From Herbiconiux sp. (GTDB lineage: Bacteria; Actinomycetota; Actinomycetes; Actinomycetales; Microbacteriaceae), in contig NZ_SCVE01000007.1 of NCBI RefSeq assembly GCF_004297105.1, positions 231,889 to 295,888 of the forward strand: a DNA stretch of 64,000 nucleotides, written 5' to 3'. A model generated the notes under the pieces. That model had not been told where the DNA came from and did no database searches. It saw only the letters and a list, made by a program, of their open reading frames with translations. Positions 15,759 to 24,803 of the stretch are shown one piece after another; position 1 is the stretch's first letter; each line of letters starts with the position of its first letter. A program made the translations under genes and the position numbers.

Positions 15759-17107
15759 CGGGGGAACGTCGCTTCCACGGTGAAGCCGGAGGAGCCGGAG
15801 GAGCCGAGGGTCCCGGTGGTCCCGGTGGTGCCGGGGATGCTGGAGCCCACGGAGCCGCCGGAGTTCGGGCCGGCCGTGAGCCGCCCGCCGAGCAGCTCGG
15901 CCCGCTCGCGCATGCCGAGGAGTCCGCGGCCCTCGTGGGCGGGCTCGGAGCCGAAGCCGGTGCCGGATGCGAGGCCCGCCCCGTCATCGCTGATGGTCGC
16001 CGTGTAGGCGGTGGCCGACTGGGTCAGCCGAACCGTGGCGGAGCGCGCATCCGCGTGCCGCACCACGTTCGTCAGTGCCTCCTGCACGATGCGGTAGAGC
16101 GCCAGCTGAACGGCCTGCGGTGCGTCGACGATCTCGTTCGAGAACCGCACGTCGAGACCTTGGGATGCGACCGACTCCACGAGACCGGGCAGCCGCGAGA
16201 GGTCGGGCTCGGGCACGAGCGGCGCCTCGGACGGATCGGCGACCGCATCCGGCGCCGATGGATCCCCCCGAAGCACACCCAGCACCGACCGCACCTCGTC
16301 GAGTGCCGACTTGCTCGTGCCCTTGATGTTCGCGAGCGCCTTCGCCGCCTCGGCGGGGTCGGTGTCGATGAGGTGCAGCCCCACCCCCGCCTGCACGTTG
16401 ATCTGGCTGAGCGAATGGGCGAGCACGTCGTGCAGCTCGCGGGCGATGCGCACCCGCTCGGCCTGGGCTGCCGTCTGCCGGCGTTCGGCCAACCGCCGGC
16501 GGTACTCGTCGAAGCGCCGGCGACGCGTGCGGAGGCTCTCGCCGATGGCGAAGAGCAGCACCAGCCCGAGCGACACGGCCACCAGGAGGGCAGGCTGCCA
16601 CGGCACGCGCAGCACGATTCCGAGAGCGACCGTGACCACCCAGGCGATGCCCACCGACCACCAGGCCCAGCGCCGGGCCCCACGCACCACGGCCCCGACG
16701 ATGGCGAAGGCCACGGCGACGTAGGGCGGAGCGGCGCTGCCCGACACGAGCAGCACGTACGCGCCCGCCGCGGCCGAGACCACCGCCACGACGGGGCCGG
16801 GGTGGCGTCGCGCGAACAGCAGCGCGAGAGGGCCCACGAGCGCGAGGCCGAGCCGGGCGGCGAAGCGCCACGGCTCGTCGTCGATCGTGGTCTCGAGGCG
16901 GCGGGCGTGCCAGGTGAGGAGGGCGGCCGGGATCTGCACGAGGAACGAGATGATCACGGGCACCCAGAGCGCGGGCCAGCCCGAGACACGGAAGCGCGGC
17001 TCCCAGAGGCTGGCGCCGGCCTCGGCCTCGGTGGCGGCATCCGTTCCGGCGAGCCAGGCCTCGCGGGCGCGCATCCGGTCGTCGAGACGGCGACCCGGGT
17101 GTGGCAT
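15755..17107 (-). CDS. sensor histidine kinase (HisKA_3 / DesK-NarX type)
   Basis: A 450-residue membrane kinase. About five to six transmembrane helices fill residues 45-195, then a short coiled coil and the dimerisation/phosphoacceptor segment RIARELHDVLAHSLSQ with His226. The ATPase domain has the N-box EALTNVVRHA and G1 box DDGAGL. Between the last glycine-rich box and the terminal FTVEATFP there is an unusual Gly/Ser/Thr-rich insert (about 25 residues). The ATG is preceded by TAGCAT at a six-base spacing and no ribosome-binding site, indicating leaderless translation. It phosphorylates the downstream regulator; the stimulus is unknown. Confidence 0.94.
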   Translation of the reverse strand: MPHPGRRLDDRMRAREAWLAGTDAATEAEAGASLWEPRFRVSGWPALWVPVIISFLVQIPAALLTWHARRLETTIDDEPWRFAARLGLALVGPLALLFARRHPGPVVAVVSAAAGAYVLLVSGSAAPPYVAVAFAIVGAVVRGARRWAWWSVGIAWVVTVALGIVLRVPWQPALLVAVSLGLVLLFAIGESLRTRRRRFDEYRRRLAERRQTAAQAERVRIARELHDVLAHSLSQINVQAGVGLHLIDTDPAEAAKALANIKGTSKSALDEVRSVLGVLRGDPSAPDAVADPSEAPLVPEPDLSRLPGLVESVASQGLDVRFSNEIVDAPQAVQLALYRIVQEALTNVVRHADARSATVRLTQSATAYTATISDDGAGLASGTGFGSEPAHEGRGLLGMRERAELLGGRLTAGPNSGGSVGSSIPGTTGTTGTLGSSGSSGFTVEATFPR

Positions 17108-17113
17108 GTGTCG

Positions 17114-17119
17114 ATGCTA
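17114..17119 (-). promoter_or_regulatory. putative -10 box (TAGCAT) of the kinase-regulator operon
   Basis: Read on the minus strand, TAGCAT is six bases before the kinase ATG (17107), consistent with a leaderless transcript. Confidence 0.5.
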
Positions 17120-17340
17120 GCCCCGGGGAGGGGGTGGGGCATCCGCCCTGGGGCGCCCGGGCGTACTCCCGTCGGAGTACGCGCGACGGGTGGGCACGAC
17201 GGGAGCACACGACGGGAGGCTCGCGCGCGGTACCGCATCCGCGCTCCGACACTCCAGAGGAGAACCCCGTTATCTGTATGAACAGCGGATGTCGGCCACG
17301 TCCGCTCTCGGACGGCTCTCCGAGGGGGCCGTAAACGCGA

Positions 17341-17354
17341 TGTGAATTCTCACA
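17341..17354. promoter_or_regulatory. TGTGA/TCACA dyad in the 362-bp intergenic region
   Basis: TGTGAATTCTCACA is a CRP-like dyad but with a four-base instead of six-base spacer. It lies 115 bp upstream of the first phosphatase gene; a weak -10-like TAGCGT follows at 17386. A small hairpin CTCGGA/TCCGAG is at 17307-17324. Nothing else recognisable was seen in 17108-17469. Confidence 0.3.
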
Positions 17355-17469
17355 GGAAGCGACAAGGCAGACCGGCGCCCGTCGATAGCGTGATCGGCGT
17401 CGCCTGCTGACCAAGCGCAGACGACGCCATCCCCGGCTCCTGCCGTCACTCCCGAAGGACCCACCTCGT

Positions 17470-19704
17470 ATGAAGAGCGATCAGCTCCTCGGCGCTTTCA
17501 CGCGCCTGAAACCACGCACCGCACTGGTGGCGGGCGGCCTCGCGGCCGTCGTCGCCCTCGGCACACTCGGAGGTGGGATCGCGTACGCCGCCGGCGGTCT
17601 CAACCCGCCCCCCGTGAACCCCGCACTGGTGCACGTCGCCTCCGCGGTGCCCGACCGGGTCATCCTCACGCCCACCGAGACGCCTGCACTGACGCAGAAC
17701 GTCTCGTGGCGCACCTCGACCGACGTCACATCGCCGCAGGTGCAGCTCGCGGCGATGACGGCGGGGCCCGTGACCGCCTCGACCACGATCGCCGCGACCT
17801 CCACCACCGAGTTCGCCACCGACCTCGGGTACCGCATCAAATACCACACCGCCACGCTCACGGGCCTGACCGAGAAGACCGCGTACCTCTATCGCGTCGG
17901 CGACGGCGAGACCTGGAGCGAGTGGACCGAGTTCGAGACGGCGGCCGCAACCGCCGAGCCGTTCTCGTTCATCGTGCAGGGCGACGCACAGAACGACGTC
18001 AAGTCGTACGCCTCGCGCGCCTTCCGCGCCGCCACCGAGGCCCGCCCGTACGCGAAGGCCGTGGTGCACCTCGGCGACCTCATCGACACGGATGTCGCCG
18101 ACGCCGAGTGGGGCGAGTGGTTCGGCGCGGCCGGCTTCTCCAATGCCTCCATGAACATCATCGCGGCGCCCGGCAACCACGAGTACTACCCGGGTCCCGA
18201 GCTCACCCGCTACTGGGGTGCGCAGTTCGAGTACCCGCGCAACGGCCCGGCGCAGACCGAGGCCGTGAAGCAGGTGTTCGACGAGAACGTCTACTACACC
18301 GACATCCAGGGCGTGCGCTTCATCACGCTGAACGCCAACTACGCGTACGGCGACATGCTCGTTCAGCAGACCGAGTGGCTCGACCAGGTGCTCGCCGCCA
18401 ACCCGAACAAGTGGACCGTGGTGGCCTTCCACCAGCCGATCTTCTCGGTGACCTCGGGCCGCGACAACGCCTCCATCCGCGAGGCCTGGCTGCCGCTGTT
18501 CGAGAAGTACGACGTCGACCTCGTGCTGCAGGGCCACGACCACGCCTACGGCCGCGGCAACCTGTTCGCCAACGAGCAGAACCTGCCGGCCGGCGCCGAT
18601 GCCTCGACGAGCCAGACCGGCCCGGTGTACCTCGTCACCGTGGCGGGACCCAAGATGTACGTGCCCGACCCGCTCGAGTCGAACAACTGGATCACCAACG
18701 GTGCCGACCTCAGGAGCATGAACCGCGACACGCAGATGTACCAGACGGTCGACGTGGTGGGCGACCAGCTGCACCTCGAGAGCCACACGGTCACCGGTGA
18801 GCTGTTCGACGGCTTCACGATCACCAAGGGCGCCGACGGCCAGAAGCTCGTGGTCGACGACACCGAGGCGTGGGCATCGGGACCCGGATCGGCGCGTGCC
18901 GACATCGGCGCCCCCGAGCGGCCCGCCGCCGTGGTGCCGGGGGAGGACCCGACCACACCGGAGCCGACGCCCACCCCGACGCCCACGCCGGAGCCGACCG
19001 TGACGCCGACGCCCACCCCGGAGCCCACGGTCACGCCCACCCCGACGCCGGAGCCGACGGCGACCCCGACTCCGGAACCGACGGCGACGCCGACTCCCGA
19101 GCCGACCGCGACGCCGGAGCCCACGACGAGCCCGGAGCCCACGACCAGCCCCGAGCCCACCTCGAGCCCCGAGCCCACCTCGAGCCCGCAGCCCACCTCC
19201 ACCGCGACGCCCGAGCCGCAGCCCACCTCCACCGCGACGCCCGAGCCGCAGCCCACGGAGAACCCGACCCAGCCGAAGCCGCAGGCGAATCCGTCGCCCA
19301 TCGAGCTCTCGGCCACCGGCATCGCCGCGGGCGGATCGCTCGACCTCAAGGGCAGCGGCTTCTGGCCGAACGAAGACCTCGAGATCACGCTGCACTCCGA
19401 CCCGATCGAGCTCGGCTTCCCGACTGCCGACGCGAACGGTGCGTACTTCTTCACCGCGCACATCCCCGCCGGCGTCGAGCCCGGCCAGCACACGATCATC
19501 GTGCGCGGTCTCGAATCGGGAGCCACCCAGTCGGTGGCGATCACGATCCTCACCCCGGGATCGGCCTCCACCGGCGTCAAAGATCTGGCGAGCACCGGCT
19601 TCAACGCCGGCGGTCTCCTGATCGCGCTCGCCGGGGCCGCCATGCTGGCCGGCCTCGTGGCGCTGTTCTTCGTGTACCGCCGCCGCCAGGGAGACGTCGC
19701 ATGA
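17470..19704 (+). CDS. cell-wall-anchored purple-acid-phosphatase-like metallophosphoesterase
   Basis: A 744-residue surface protein. A signal peptide (to about residue 40, IAYAA) is followed by a fibronectin-III-like purple acid phosphatase N-domain and a metallophosphoesterase domain with the full metal ligand set: QGDAQND (~171), HLGDLID, GNHEYY (~236), FHQPIF and [11 protein letters not shown] (~356). A Pro/Thr/Glu stalk of PTPTPEPT type spans about 496-607, then a small Ig-like (TIG-like) domain, then the sorting signal LASTG (706-710), a hydrophobic helix and a YRRRQ tail. LAxTG signals are used by class E-type sortases of high-GC Gram-positives; no sortase is in the window. It is likely a phosphomonoesterase displayed on the wall for phosphate scavenging. 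The next gene is a paralogue. Confidence 0.9.
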   Translation: MKSDQLLGAFTRLKPRTALVAGGLAAVVALGTLGGGIAYAAGGLNPPPVNPALVHVASAVPDRVILTPTETPALTQNVSWRTSTDVTSPQVQLAAMTAGPVTASTTIAATSTTEFATDLGYRIKYHTATLTGLTEKTAYLYRVGDGETWSEWTEFETAAATAEPFSFIVQGDAQNDVKSYASRAFRAATEARPYAKAVVHLGDLIDTDVADAEWGEWFGAAGFSNASMNIIAAPGNHEYYPGPELTRYWGAQFEYPRNGPAQTEAVKQVFDENVYYTDIQGVRFITLNANYAYGDMLVQQTEWLDQVLAANPNKWTVVAFHQPIFSVTSGRDNASIREAWLPLFEKYDVDLVLQGHDHAYGRGNLFANEQNLPAGADASTSQTGPVYLVTVAGPKMYVPDPLESNNWITNGADLRSMNRDTQMYQTVDVVGDQLHLESHTVTGELFDGFTITKGADGQKLVVDDTEAWASGPGSARADIGAPERPAAVVPGEDPTTPEPTPTPTPTPEPTVTPTPTPEPTVTPTPTPEPTATPTPEPTATPTPEPTATPEPTTSPEPTTSPEPTSSPEPTSSPQPTSTATPEPQPTSTATPEPQPTENPTQPKPQANPSPIELSATGIAAGGSLDLKGSGFWPNEDLEITLHSDPIELGFPTADANGAYFFTAHIPAGVEPGQHTIIVRGLESGATQSVAITILTPGSASTGVKDLASTGFNAGGLLIALAGAAMLAGLVALFFVYRRRQGDVA

Positions 19705-19778
19705 CCCGGCCGCCCGGCGCATCCGCTCTCTCCCGACTCGATCTCCGCGAACGACCCGAACCGAAAGGCCGTCATTCC

Positions 19779-22700
19779 ATGACGAAACTGTCCCTGCGGC
19801 GCCGCGGACGACGGATGCTGGCAGGCCTCGCCACAGCCGCCGTCGCCGCCGCGCTCCTCACCCCGGTGCTCGGGGCGGGAACGGCCGCCGAAGCGGCCAC
19901 CGTGACGCCGCTCGTGCAGCACGGCCCCTCGGTCGTGCCCGACCGTATCGTGCTCACGCCGAACGGCGACCTCTCGACCTCGCAGGCCGTCACCTGGCGC
20001 ACCTCGAAGGGGGTCACGACCGCGAAGGCCGAGTACCGGGTGGCCACGGCGACGCCGTATCCCACCGGCATCCTGACCGTGAACGCCTCCGCGAACAACG
20101 ACCTCAGCACGGCGAACTACGACGAGACCTTCCACACCGTGAAGTTCACGGGCCTCACCCCCGACACGCAGTACCAGTACCGCGTGGGCGACGGCACCAA
20201 CTTCAGCGAGTGGCAGCACTTCACCACCGCGTCGGCCACCGCCGATCCGTTCTCCTTCATCTACCTCGGTGATGTGCAGAACGGCATCAAGAGCGACGCG
20301 AGCCGGGTCATCCGCAACGCGTTCCGTGACCGCCCGGATGCCTCCATCGTGCTTCAGGCCGGCGACCTGATCGACGATGCCAACGACGACAGCCAGTGGG
20401 GCGAGGTGTTCGACGCCGCCGGCTACCAGTTCGGCACGCAGAACTTCCTGGCTGCTGCGGGCAACCACGAGTACGAGGGCGAGCAGCTCTCCACCCAGTG
20501 GCAGGCCCAGTTCGCCTACCCGCAGAACGGCCCGACCGACCCCACGGTTCAGGCTCTCTTGAAGGGCACGGTCTACTACAACGACTACCAGGGCGTGCGC
20601 TTCATCTCGCTGAACAGCAACATCACGGATGCGTCGGCGCTCGCCGTGCAGACGGAGTGGCTGAAGCAGACGCTCGAGACGAACCCGAACAAGTGGACCG
20701 TGGTGTTCTTCCACCACCCCGTGTTCTCGCTCGACGAGGGCCGCAACAACCGCGCCATCCGCGAGGCCTGGCTGCCGCTGTTCGAGGCGAACAACGTCGA
20801 CCTCGTGCTGCAGGGCCACGACCACAACTACGGCCGCGGCAACACGAACGCGGCCGAGGAGGGCAACCCCACCACCTGGAACTCCGACCTCAACTACGAC
20901 GGCCCGGTGTACGCCGTCTCCGTCGTGGGGTCGAAGATGTACAGCGGAGCGGGCCCCCGCCTGTGGACCGAGAACGGCGCGCACCTCAAGAAGCTCGAGG
21001 GCGGCGTGGAGCTCTACCAGCTCATCGACGTCTCGGGCGACACGATGCGCTACGAGTCGCGCACGGCCGACGGCCAGTACTTCGACGGTCTCACGATCGT
21101 GAAGAACGACGCCGGCAAGGCCGTGACCGACGACGAGAAGCCGCAGGTGATCGACCCGTCCGACCCGGGTACGCCGTGCCTCGGCTGCAACCCGAACCCC
21201 GATCCGACCGACCCCACCGACCCCACCGACCCGGAGACCCCGACCGACTCGGTCGAATACGAGGTCGTCTCCTCGCTCGACTCGGTGAACAAGTCGAATG
21301 CCTCCCTCCCCGCCGGTTCGGCGTACTCGGAGTCGAAGGACAAGCTCTACCTGGGCGACCAGAACGGCCGGAACATCTTCGAGATGAACCCCGACACGGA
21401 TGAGGTGCTGCGCACCATCACGCTGCCCGAGAACATCCGGGACCTGGGGATCGACGACGAGAAGCAGCTGCTCTATGTGGGTCAGCAGAACCGCAACTGG
21501 GTGGTTGTCTCGATCGCGGATGCCACGTTCGGTCAGGTCGTGCGCGGCCCGTACTCGTTCATCGAGTCGAACCGCTCGATCGACGTCGACCCCGTGCACG
21601 GCTACGTCTACGGCGCCGTTCCCTCGCGCGGCATCGAGGTGCTCGACATGAACACGGGCACATCGCTCGGCGTGATCGCCGGAACGGAGGGCGCCTACTA
21701 CGTGGCCGCCGACACCTCGAAGGGCTACGTCACCGCGGCGTACTTCGAAGAGGTTCCGGATGCGGTGCAGGTCGCGGCCTTCGACGCCACCGACGGCTTC
21801 AGCCAGGTGTGGGAGAAGGCCACCCGCGTCAACGCGCGCCAGGTCGACGTCGACTCCACCAACGGACTCGTGTACCTCGGGTACACCGGAACCGCGATGG
21901 GGTCAGGCGGATTCACCGTCCTCGACCTCGCCACCGGCGCCCAGCTCGGCGACTTCGCCGACCCGGCCTACGGTAAGGACGGGTACGGCATCTCGGTCGA
22001 CGAGGAGCACCAGCGGGTGTTCGTGTCGAACCGCGACTTCCGGCTGAACCCGCCCGGTTCTGAGCTCGACGCCGTGTCGGTGACCGTGTCGAAGCGCATC
22101 CTGGAGGCCGGCTTCGACTACGACGTGACCGGCTCGATCGATGCCGTGAACAAGTCGAACGCTCAGTTGCCCGCGGGCTCCGCGTACTCCCAGTCGAAGA
22201 AGAAGCTGTACCTGGGCGACCAGAACGGCCGGAACATCTTCGAGCTGAACCCCGACACGAATGAGATCAGCCGCACGATCACGCTGCCGGAGAACATCCG
22301 GGACCTCGGTATCGATGACGCGAACCAGCTGCTCTACGTGGGTCAGCAGAACCGCAACTGGGTGGTGGTGTCGATCGCGGATGCCACGTTCGGTCAGGTC
22401 GTGCGCGGCCCGTACTCGTTCATCGAGTCGAACCGCTCGATCGACGTCGATCCGGTGAAGGGGTATGTCTACGGGGCTGTGCCGTCACGCGGCATCGAGG
22501 TGCTCGACATGAACACCGGTGCCTCGCTCGGTGTCATCGGGGGGACGGCCGGCGCGTACTACGTGGCCGCCGATCCTCTGAACGGGAAGGTGGCGGCGGC
22601 GTACTTCGCCGAGGTCCCGGATGCCGTGCAGGTCGCGACGTTCGATGCGAACGACGGATTCGGTCTCGACTGGGAGAAGGTCACTCGCGTCAAGGCGCGG

Positions 22701-23924
22701 CAGATCGACTACGACTCGACGAACGGACTGCTCTACGTGGGCTACACCGGCACGGCGGCGGGATCGGGCGGCTTCTCGGTGCTGGACTCGGCCACCGGCG
22801 AGCAGCGCGCCGACTACGCCGACCCGGCGTACGGCAAGGACGGCTACGGCATCTCGGTGGACGAGGACCGGCAGCGCGTGTTCGTCTCGAACCGCGACTT
22901 CCGGCTCAACCCGCCCGGGTCGGAGACGGCGGCCGTCTCGGTCACGATCAGCCAGCGGCGCGGTGTCGAGGCTCCCGTCGATCCCACGGACCCGACCGAT
23001 CCCACGGATCCGACGGATCCGACAGACCCGACGGACCCGACGGACCCGACCGACCCCGAGCCGCCCATGGGCTCGGAGTACACAGCCACCGCCCTGACGG
23101 CGATCCCGTCGGCCGACAGCGACGCCGATCTCGACACCAAGCCCGTGGGCTCGGTCGTCGACTCGCGCACCGGTCACCTCTTCGTGGGCAACGAGCAGCG
23201 TCCCGCCCGCGTGGTGGAGATCGATCCCGCCACCGACACGGTCATCGCCACCCATGCGATCGCCGGCGCCGAAGGGGAGGGGGTTCGCGACGTCGCCATC
23301 GACACCGAGAAGAACGAGCTCTATGTCGCCTACGGCGCCTCCTGGGCGGTTCTCGACCTCGCCACCGACACGGTGAAGCGCGGACCGTTCGCCTTCACGG
23401 CGAACGTCCGCGGCCTCGACGTCGATCTGGCGACGGGGCGCGTGTTCGGTGCGACTCGCGGCTCCGGCTTCGAGGTCATGGATGCGAACACCGGTGCGGC
23501 GATCACCGTGGTGAACGGCGACGCCGCCAATTGGCAGTCGCACGGCATCGCGGTCGACGTCACGGCCAACCGGCTGTACGTCACGAACGACAGCCAGACA
23601 TCCGGGACCGAGGGTGTGCGGGTCTACGACGCCACGAGCTATGCGCTCGTGCAGACGCTCGCGGTGTCGAAACCCGACTACCGCTCCGTGGCGGTCGACC
23701 CGGTCGCCGGGCGCCTCTACCTCGGGCACTCGTCGACCACGTTCGACGGCAGCGGGGTGCGGGTGCTGAAGTCGGCCGACCTCACCGAGGTGGCGAACTA
23801 CTCGGCCCACGCCTACGGCAACAAGGTGTACGGCGTCTCGGTCGATCCGAAGCTCGGCAAGGTCTACGTCTCGGCCCGCGACCGCTACCCGGCAGGCATC
23901 ATCGCCCTCCAACGAGCCCAGTAA
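19779..23924 (+). CDS. secreted purple-acid-phosphatase-like protein with three C-terminal beta-propeller domains
   Basis: A 1381-residue exported protein. The ATG at 19779 has GAAAGG upstream and gives a clean signal peptide (RRRGRRMLAG to AAEAA); an ATG at 19701 overlapping the previous stop is less likely. Residues ~40-470 resemble the preceding phosphatase, with LGDVQNG, AGDLIDD, GNHEYEG (~228), FHHPVF and LQGHDHNYGRG (~349). Linkers of DPTDPTD repeats (~476-490 and ~1067-1094) separate three YncE/YVTN-like propeller domains at about 493-775, 780-1062 and 1096-1381. The first two are near copies with an 861-bp period; the third is divergent. No wall-sorting signal or C-terminal helix, so it is released. 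The propellers may bind substrate or surfaces; this is inference. Confidence 0.9.
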   Translation: MTKLSLRRRGRRMLAGLATAAVAAALLTPVLGAGTAAEAATVTPLVQHGPSVVPDRIVLTPNGDLSTSQAVTWRTSKGVTTAKAEYRVATATPYPTGILTVNASANNDLSTANYDETFHTVKFTGLTPDTQYQYRVGDGTNFSEWQHFTTASATADPFSFIYLGDVQNGIKSDASRVIRNAFRDRPDASIVLQAGDLIDDANDDSQWGEVFDAAGYQFGTQNFLAAAGNHEYEGEQLSTQWQAQFAYPQNGPTDPTVQALLKGTVYYNDYQGVRFISLNSNITDASALAVQTEWLKQTLETNPNKWTVVFFHHPVFSLDEGRNNRAIREAWLPLFEANNVDLVLQGHDHNYGRGNTNAAEEGNPTTWNSDLNYDGPVYAVSVVGSKMYSGAGPRLWTENGAHLKKLEGGVELYQLIDVSGDTMRYESRTADGQYFDGLTIVKNDAGKAVTDDEKPQVIDPSDPGTPCLGCNPNPDPTDPTDPTDPETPTDSVEYEVVSSLDSVNKSNASLPAGSAYSESKDKLYLGDQNGRNIFEMNPDTDEVLRTITLPENIRDLGIDDEKQLLYVGQQNRNWVVVSIADATFGQVVRGPYSFIESNRSIDVDPVHGYVYGAVPSRGIEVLDMNTGTSLGVIAGTEGAYYVAADTSKGYVTAAYFEEVPDAVQVAAFDATDGFSQVWEKATRVNARQVDVDSTNGLVYLGYTGTAMGSGGFTVLDLATGAQLGDFADPAYGKDGYGISVDEEHQRVFVSNRDFRLNPPGSELDAVSVTVSKRILEAGFDYDVTGSIDAVNKSNAQLPAGSAYSQSKKKLYLGDQNGRNIFELNPDTNEISRTITLPENIRDLGIDDANQLLYVGQQNRNWVVVSIADATFGQVVRGPYSFIESNRSIDVDPVKGYVYGAVPSRGIEVLDMNTGASLGVIGGTAGAYYVAADPLNGKVAAAYFAEVPDAVQVATFDANDGFGLDWEKVTRVKARQIDYDSTNGLLYVGYTGTAAGSGGFSVLDSATGEQRADYADPAYGKDGYGISVDEDRQRVFVSNRDFRLNPPGSETAAVSVTISQRRGVEAPVDPTDPTDPTDPTDPTDPTDPTDPTDPEPPMGSEYTATALTAIPSADSDADLDTKPVGSVVDSRTGHLFVGNEQRPARVVEIDPATDTVIATHAIAGAEGEGVRDVAIDTEKNELYVAYGASWAVLDLATDTVKRGPFAFTANVRGLDVDLATGRVFGATRGSGFEVMDANTGAAITVVNGDAANWQSHGIAVDVTANRLYVTNDSQTSGTEGVRVYDATSYALVQTLAVSKPDYRSVAVDPVAGRLYLGHSSTTFDGSGVRVLKSADLTEVANYSAHAYGNKVYGVSVDPKLGKVYVSARDRYPAGIIALQRAQ
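21258..22979. repeat. 861-bp intragenic tandem duplication (propeller domains 1 and 2)
   Basis: Landmarks recur at exactly 861 bp: GTGAACAAGTCGAA at 21285/22146 and the AACCCGCCCGG region at about 22046/22907. The run 21510-21589 is identical over 80 bp to 22371-22450. This implies recent duplication or gene conversion. Confidence 0.92.
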
Positions 23925-23933
23925 CCCGCCCCC

Positions 23934-24003
23934 CTCCTCGCGACTCGCCGAATTCCGGTCTATCACCTCGGTTTTAGGCCGGAATTCGGCGAGTCGCGAG
24001 GAG
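23934..24003. repeat. family-A palindromic element, copy 2 (perfect 25-bp arms)
   Basis: A perfect inverted repeat: the 25-bp left arm begins CTCCTCGCGACTCGCCGAAT at 23934, the right arm ends at 24003, and the loop is 20 bases. It starts 10 bp after the stop of the propeller phosphatase and ends 23 bp before the stop of the convergent azoreductase, so it probably terminates both transcripts. Confidence 0.88.
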
Positions 24004-24026
24004 TTCGGTCAGCGCGCGGAGTTCGG

Positions 24027-24680
24027 TCAGGGGGTACGGGTGCCCAGGCGGGTGGCGAGGGCGGAGGCGGTCGCGTGGGCGGCCGCGAGCTCGTCGCGGC
24101 TGCGGGGGATCTGGTCGGCGAGTGCCGGCACCGTCTCGGCGAGGGTGAGGCTCGTCTCGATCACCGTCACGTCCATTCCGAGGGCGGTGCCCAGGATGAG
24201 GCGGATGGCGGGGATCTCGTGGTCCCAGCCGTCGGTGGGCGATCCCGGGTCGTACGAGGCGCCGCGGCTCGTGACGATCACCGCGGGTCGTCCCGCGAGA
24301 GGCTGTGAGTCGACGTCGAACGGGGCGGTGACGCCGGGGACGTGGATGTTGTCGATCCAGGCCTTGAGGCTCGAGGGCAGGGAGTAGTTGTAGAGCGGCG
24401 CGCCCACCAGCAGCACATCGGCCGCCAGCAGTTCGGCGATCAAGCTCGCTTGAAGCGCCTCGGCGTCGGCCGGCACCGTGGCTCCCTCGCGGCGCAGACG
24501 CGGCGGCCAGTGCAGCTCGGAATCGGCGAGGTGCGGCAGCGGATCCCGGTGCAGGTCACGGTGAACCACCGTGTTGCCGGGCGCCGCGGCCAGCCAGGCT
24601 TCGCTGAAGCTGTGACCGATCGCCCTCGATCGCGAGGTGTGGACATCGGCCGATGAATCGAGGTGGAGCAGGGAGACCAT
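24027..24680 (-). CDS. azoR: FMN-dependent NADH-azoreductase / quinone reductase
   Basis: A 217-residue flavodoxin-fold quinone oxidoreductase of the AzoR family. The FMN phosphate loop is LHLDSSADVHTSRSR at the N-terminus; the flavin contacts PLYNYSLPSSLKAWIDNI and TSRGASYDPGSP follow in the usual order. It reduces quinones or azo bonds by two electrons with NADH. A -10-like TACCGT lies six bases upstream of the ATG, so the message may be leaderless. Although on the same strand as the operon upstream, it is separated from it by a long inverted repeat and so is probably independent. Confidence 0.92.
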   Translation of the reverse strand: MVSLLHLDSSADVHTSRSRAIGHSFSEAWLAAAPGNTVVHRDLHRDPLPHLADSELHWPPRLRREGATVPADAEALQASLIAELLAADVLLVGAPLYNYSLPSSLKAWIDNIHVPGVTAPFDVDSQPLAGRPAVIVTSRGASYDPGSPTDGWDHEIPAIRLILGTALGMDVTVIETSLTLAETVPALADQIPRSRDELAAAHATASALATRLGTRTP

Positions 24681-24686
24681 GGGCCC

Positions 24687-24692
24687 ACGGTA
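24687..24692 (-). promoter_or_regulatory. putative -10 box (TACCGT) of azoR
   Basis: On the minus strand TACCGT is six bases before the ATG at 24680; there is no Shine-Dalgarno sequence. Confidence 0.45.
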
Positions 24693-24726
24693 CTCCCGGC
24701 GCCTGGCGGCTCCTTAGCCCAGGTCA

Positions 24727-24803
24727 CCGCCGAACCGCATAAGAAAACGTACCCATGTCGACATAGTGTCGATGAAGGTGCCTTTTCTTATGCGGTTCGG
24801 CGG
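24727..24803. repeat. 77-bp inverted repeat at the 3' end of the dienoyl-CoA reductase gene
   Basis: Perfect 21-bp arms (24727-24747 and 24783-24803; core CGAACCGCATAAGAAAA) enclose a 35-base loop that itself contains ATGTCGACAT and CGACA-TAG-TGTCG. The right arm contains the last codons and TAA stop of the reductase gene. It may act as terminator or mark an inserted palindromic element; it lacks a T-run on the transcript. Confidence 0.85.

Noticed and set aside
19701..19778. Alternative start of the propeller phosphatase at 19701 overlapping the previous stop
   Set aside because: It would put 26 polar residues before a complete signal peptide, whereas 19779 has a ribosome-binding site at proper spacing.
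18546..21599. Long minus-strand open frame opposite the phosphatase genes
   Set aside because: It is antisense to two proteins with complete metal-binding motifs and signal peptides; its translation is low-complexity Val/Gly/Arg.
24727..24803. Insertion-sequence terminal inverted repeats
   Set aside because: Only 35 bases lie between the arms and no transposase or target duplication is visible.
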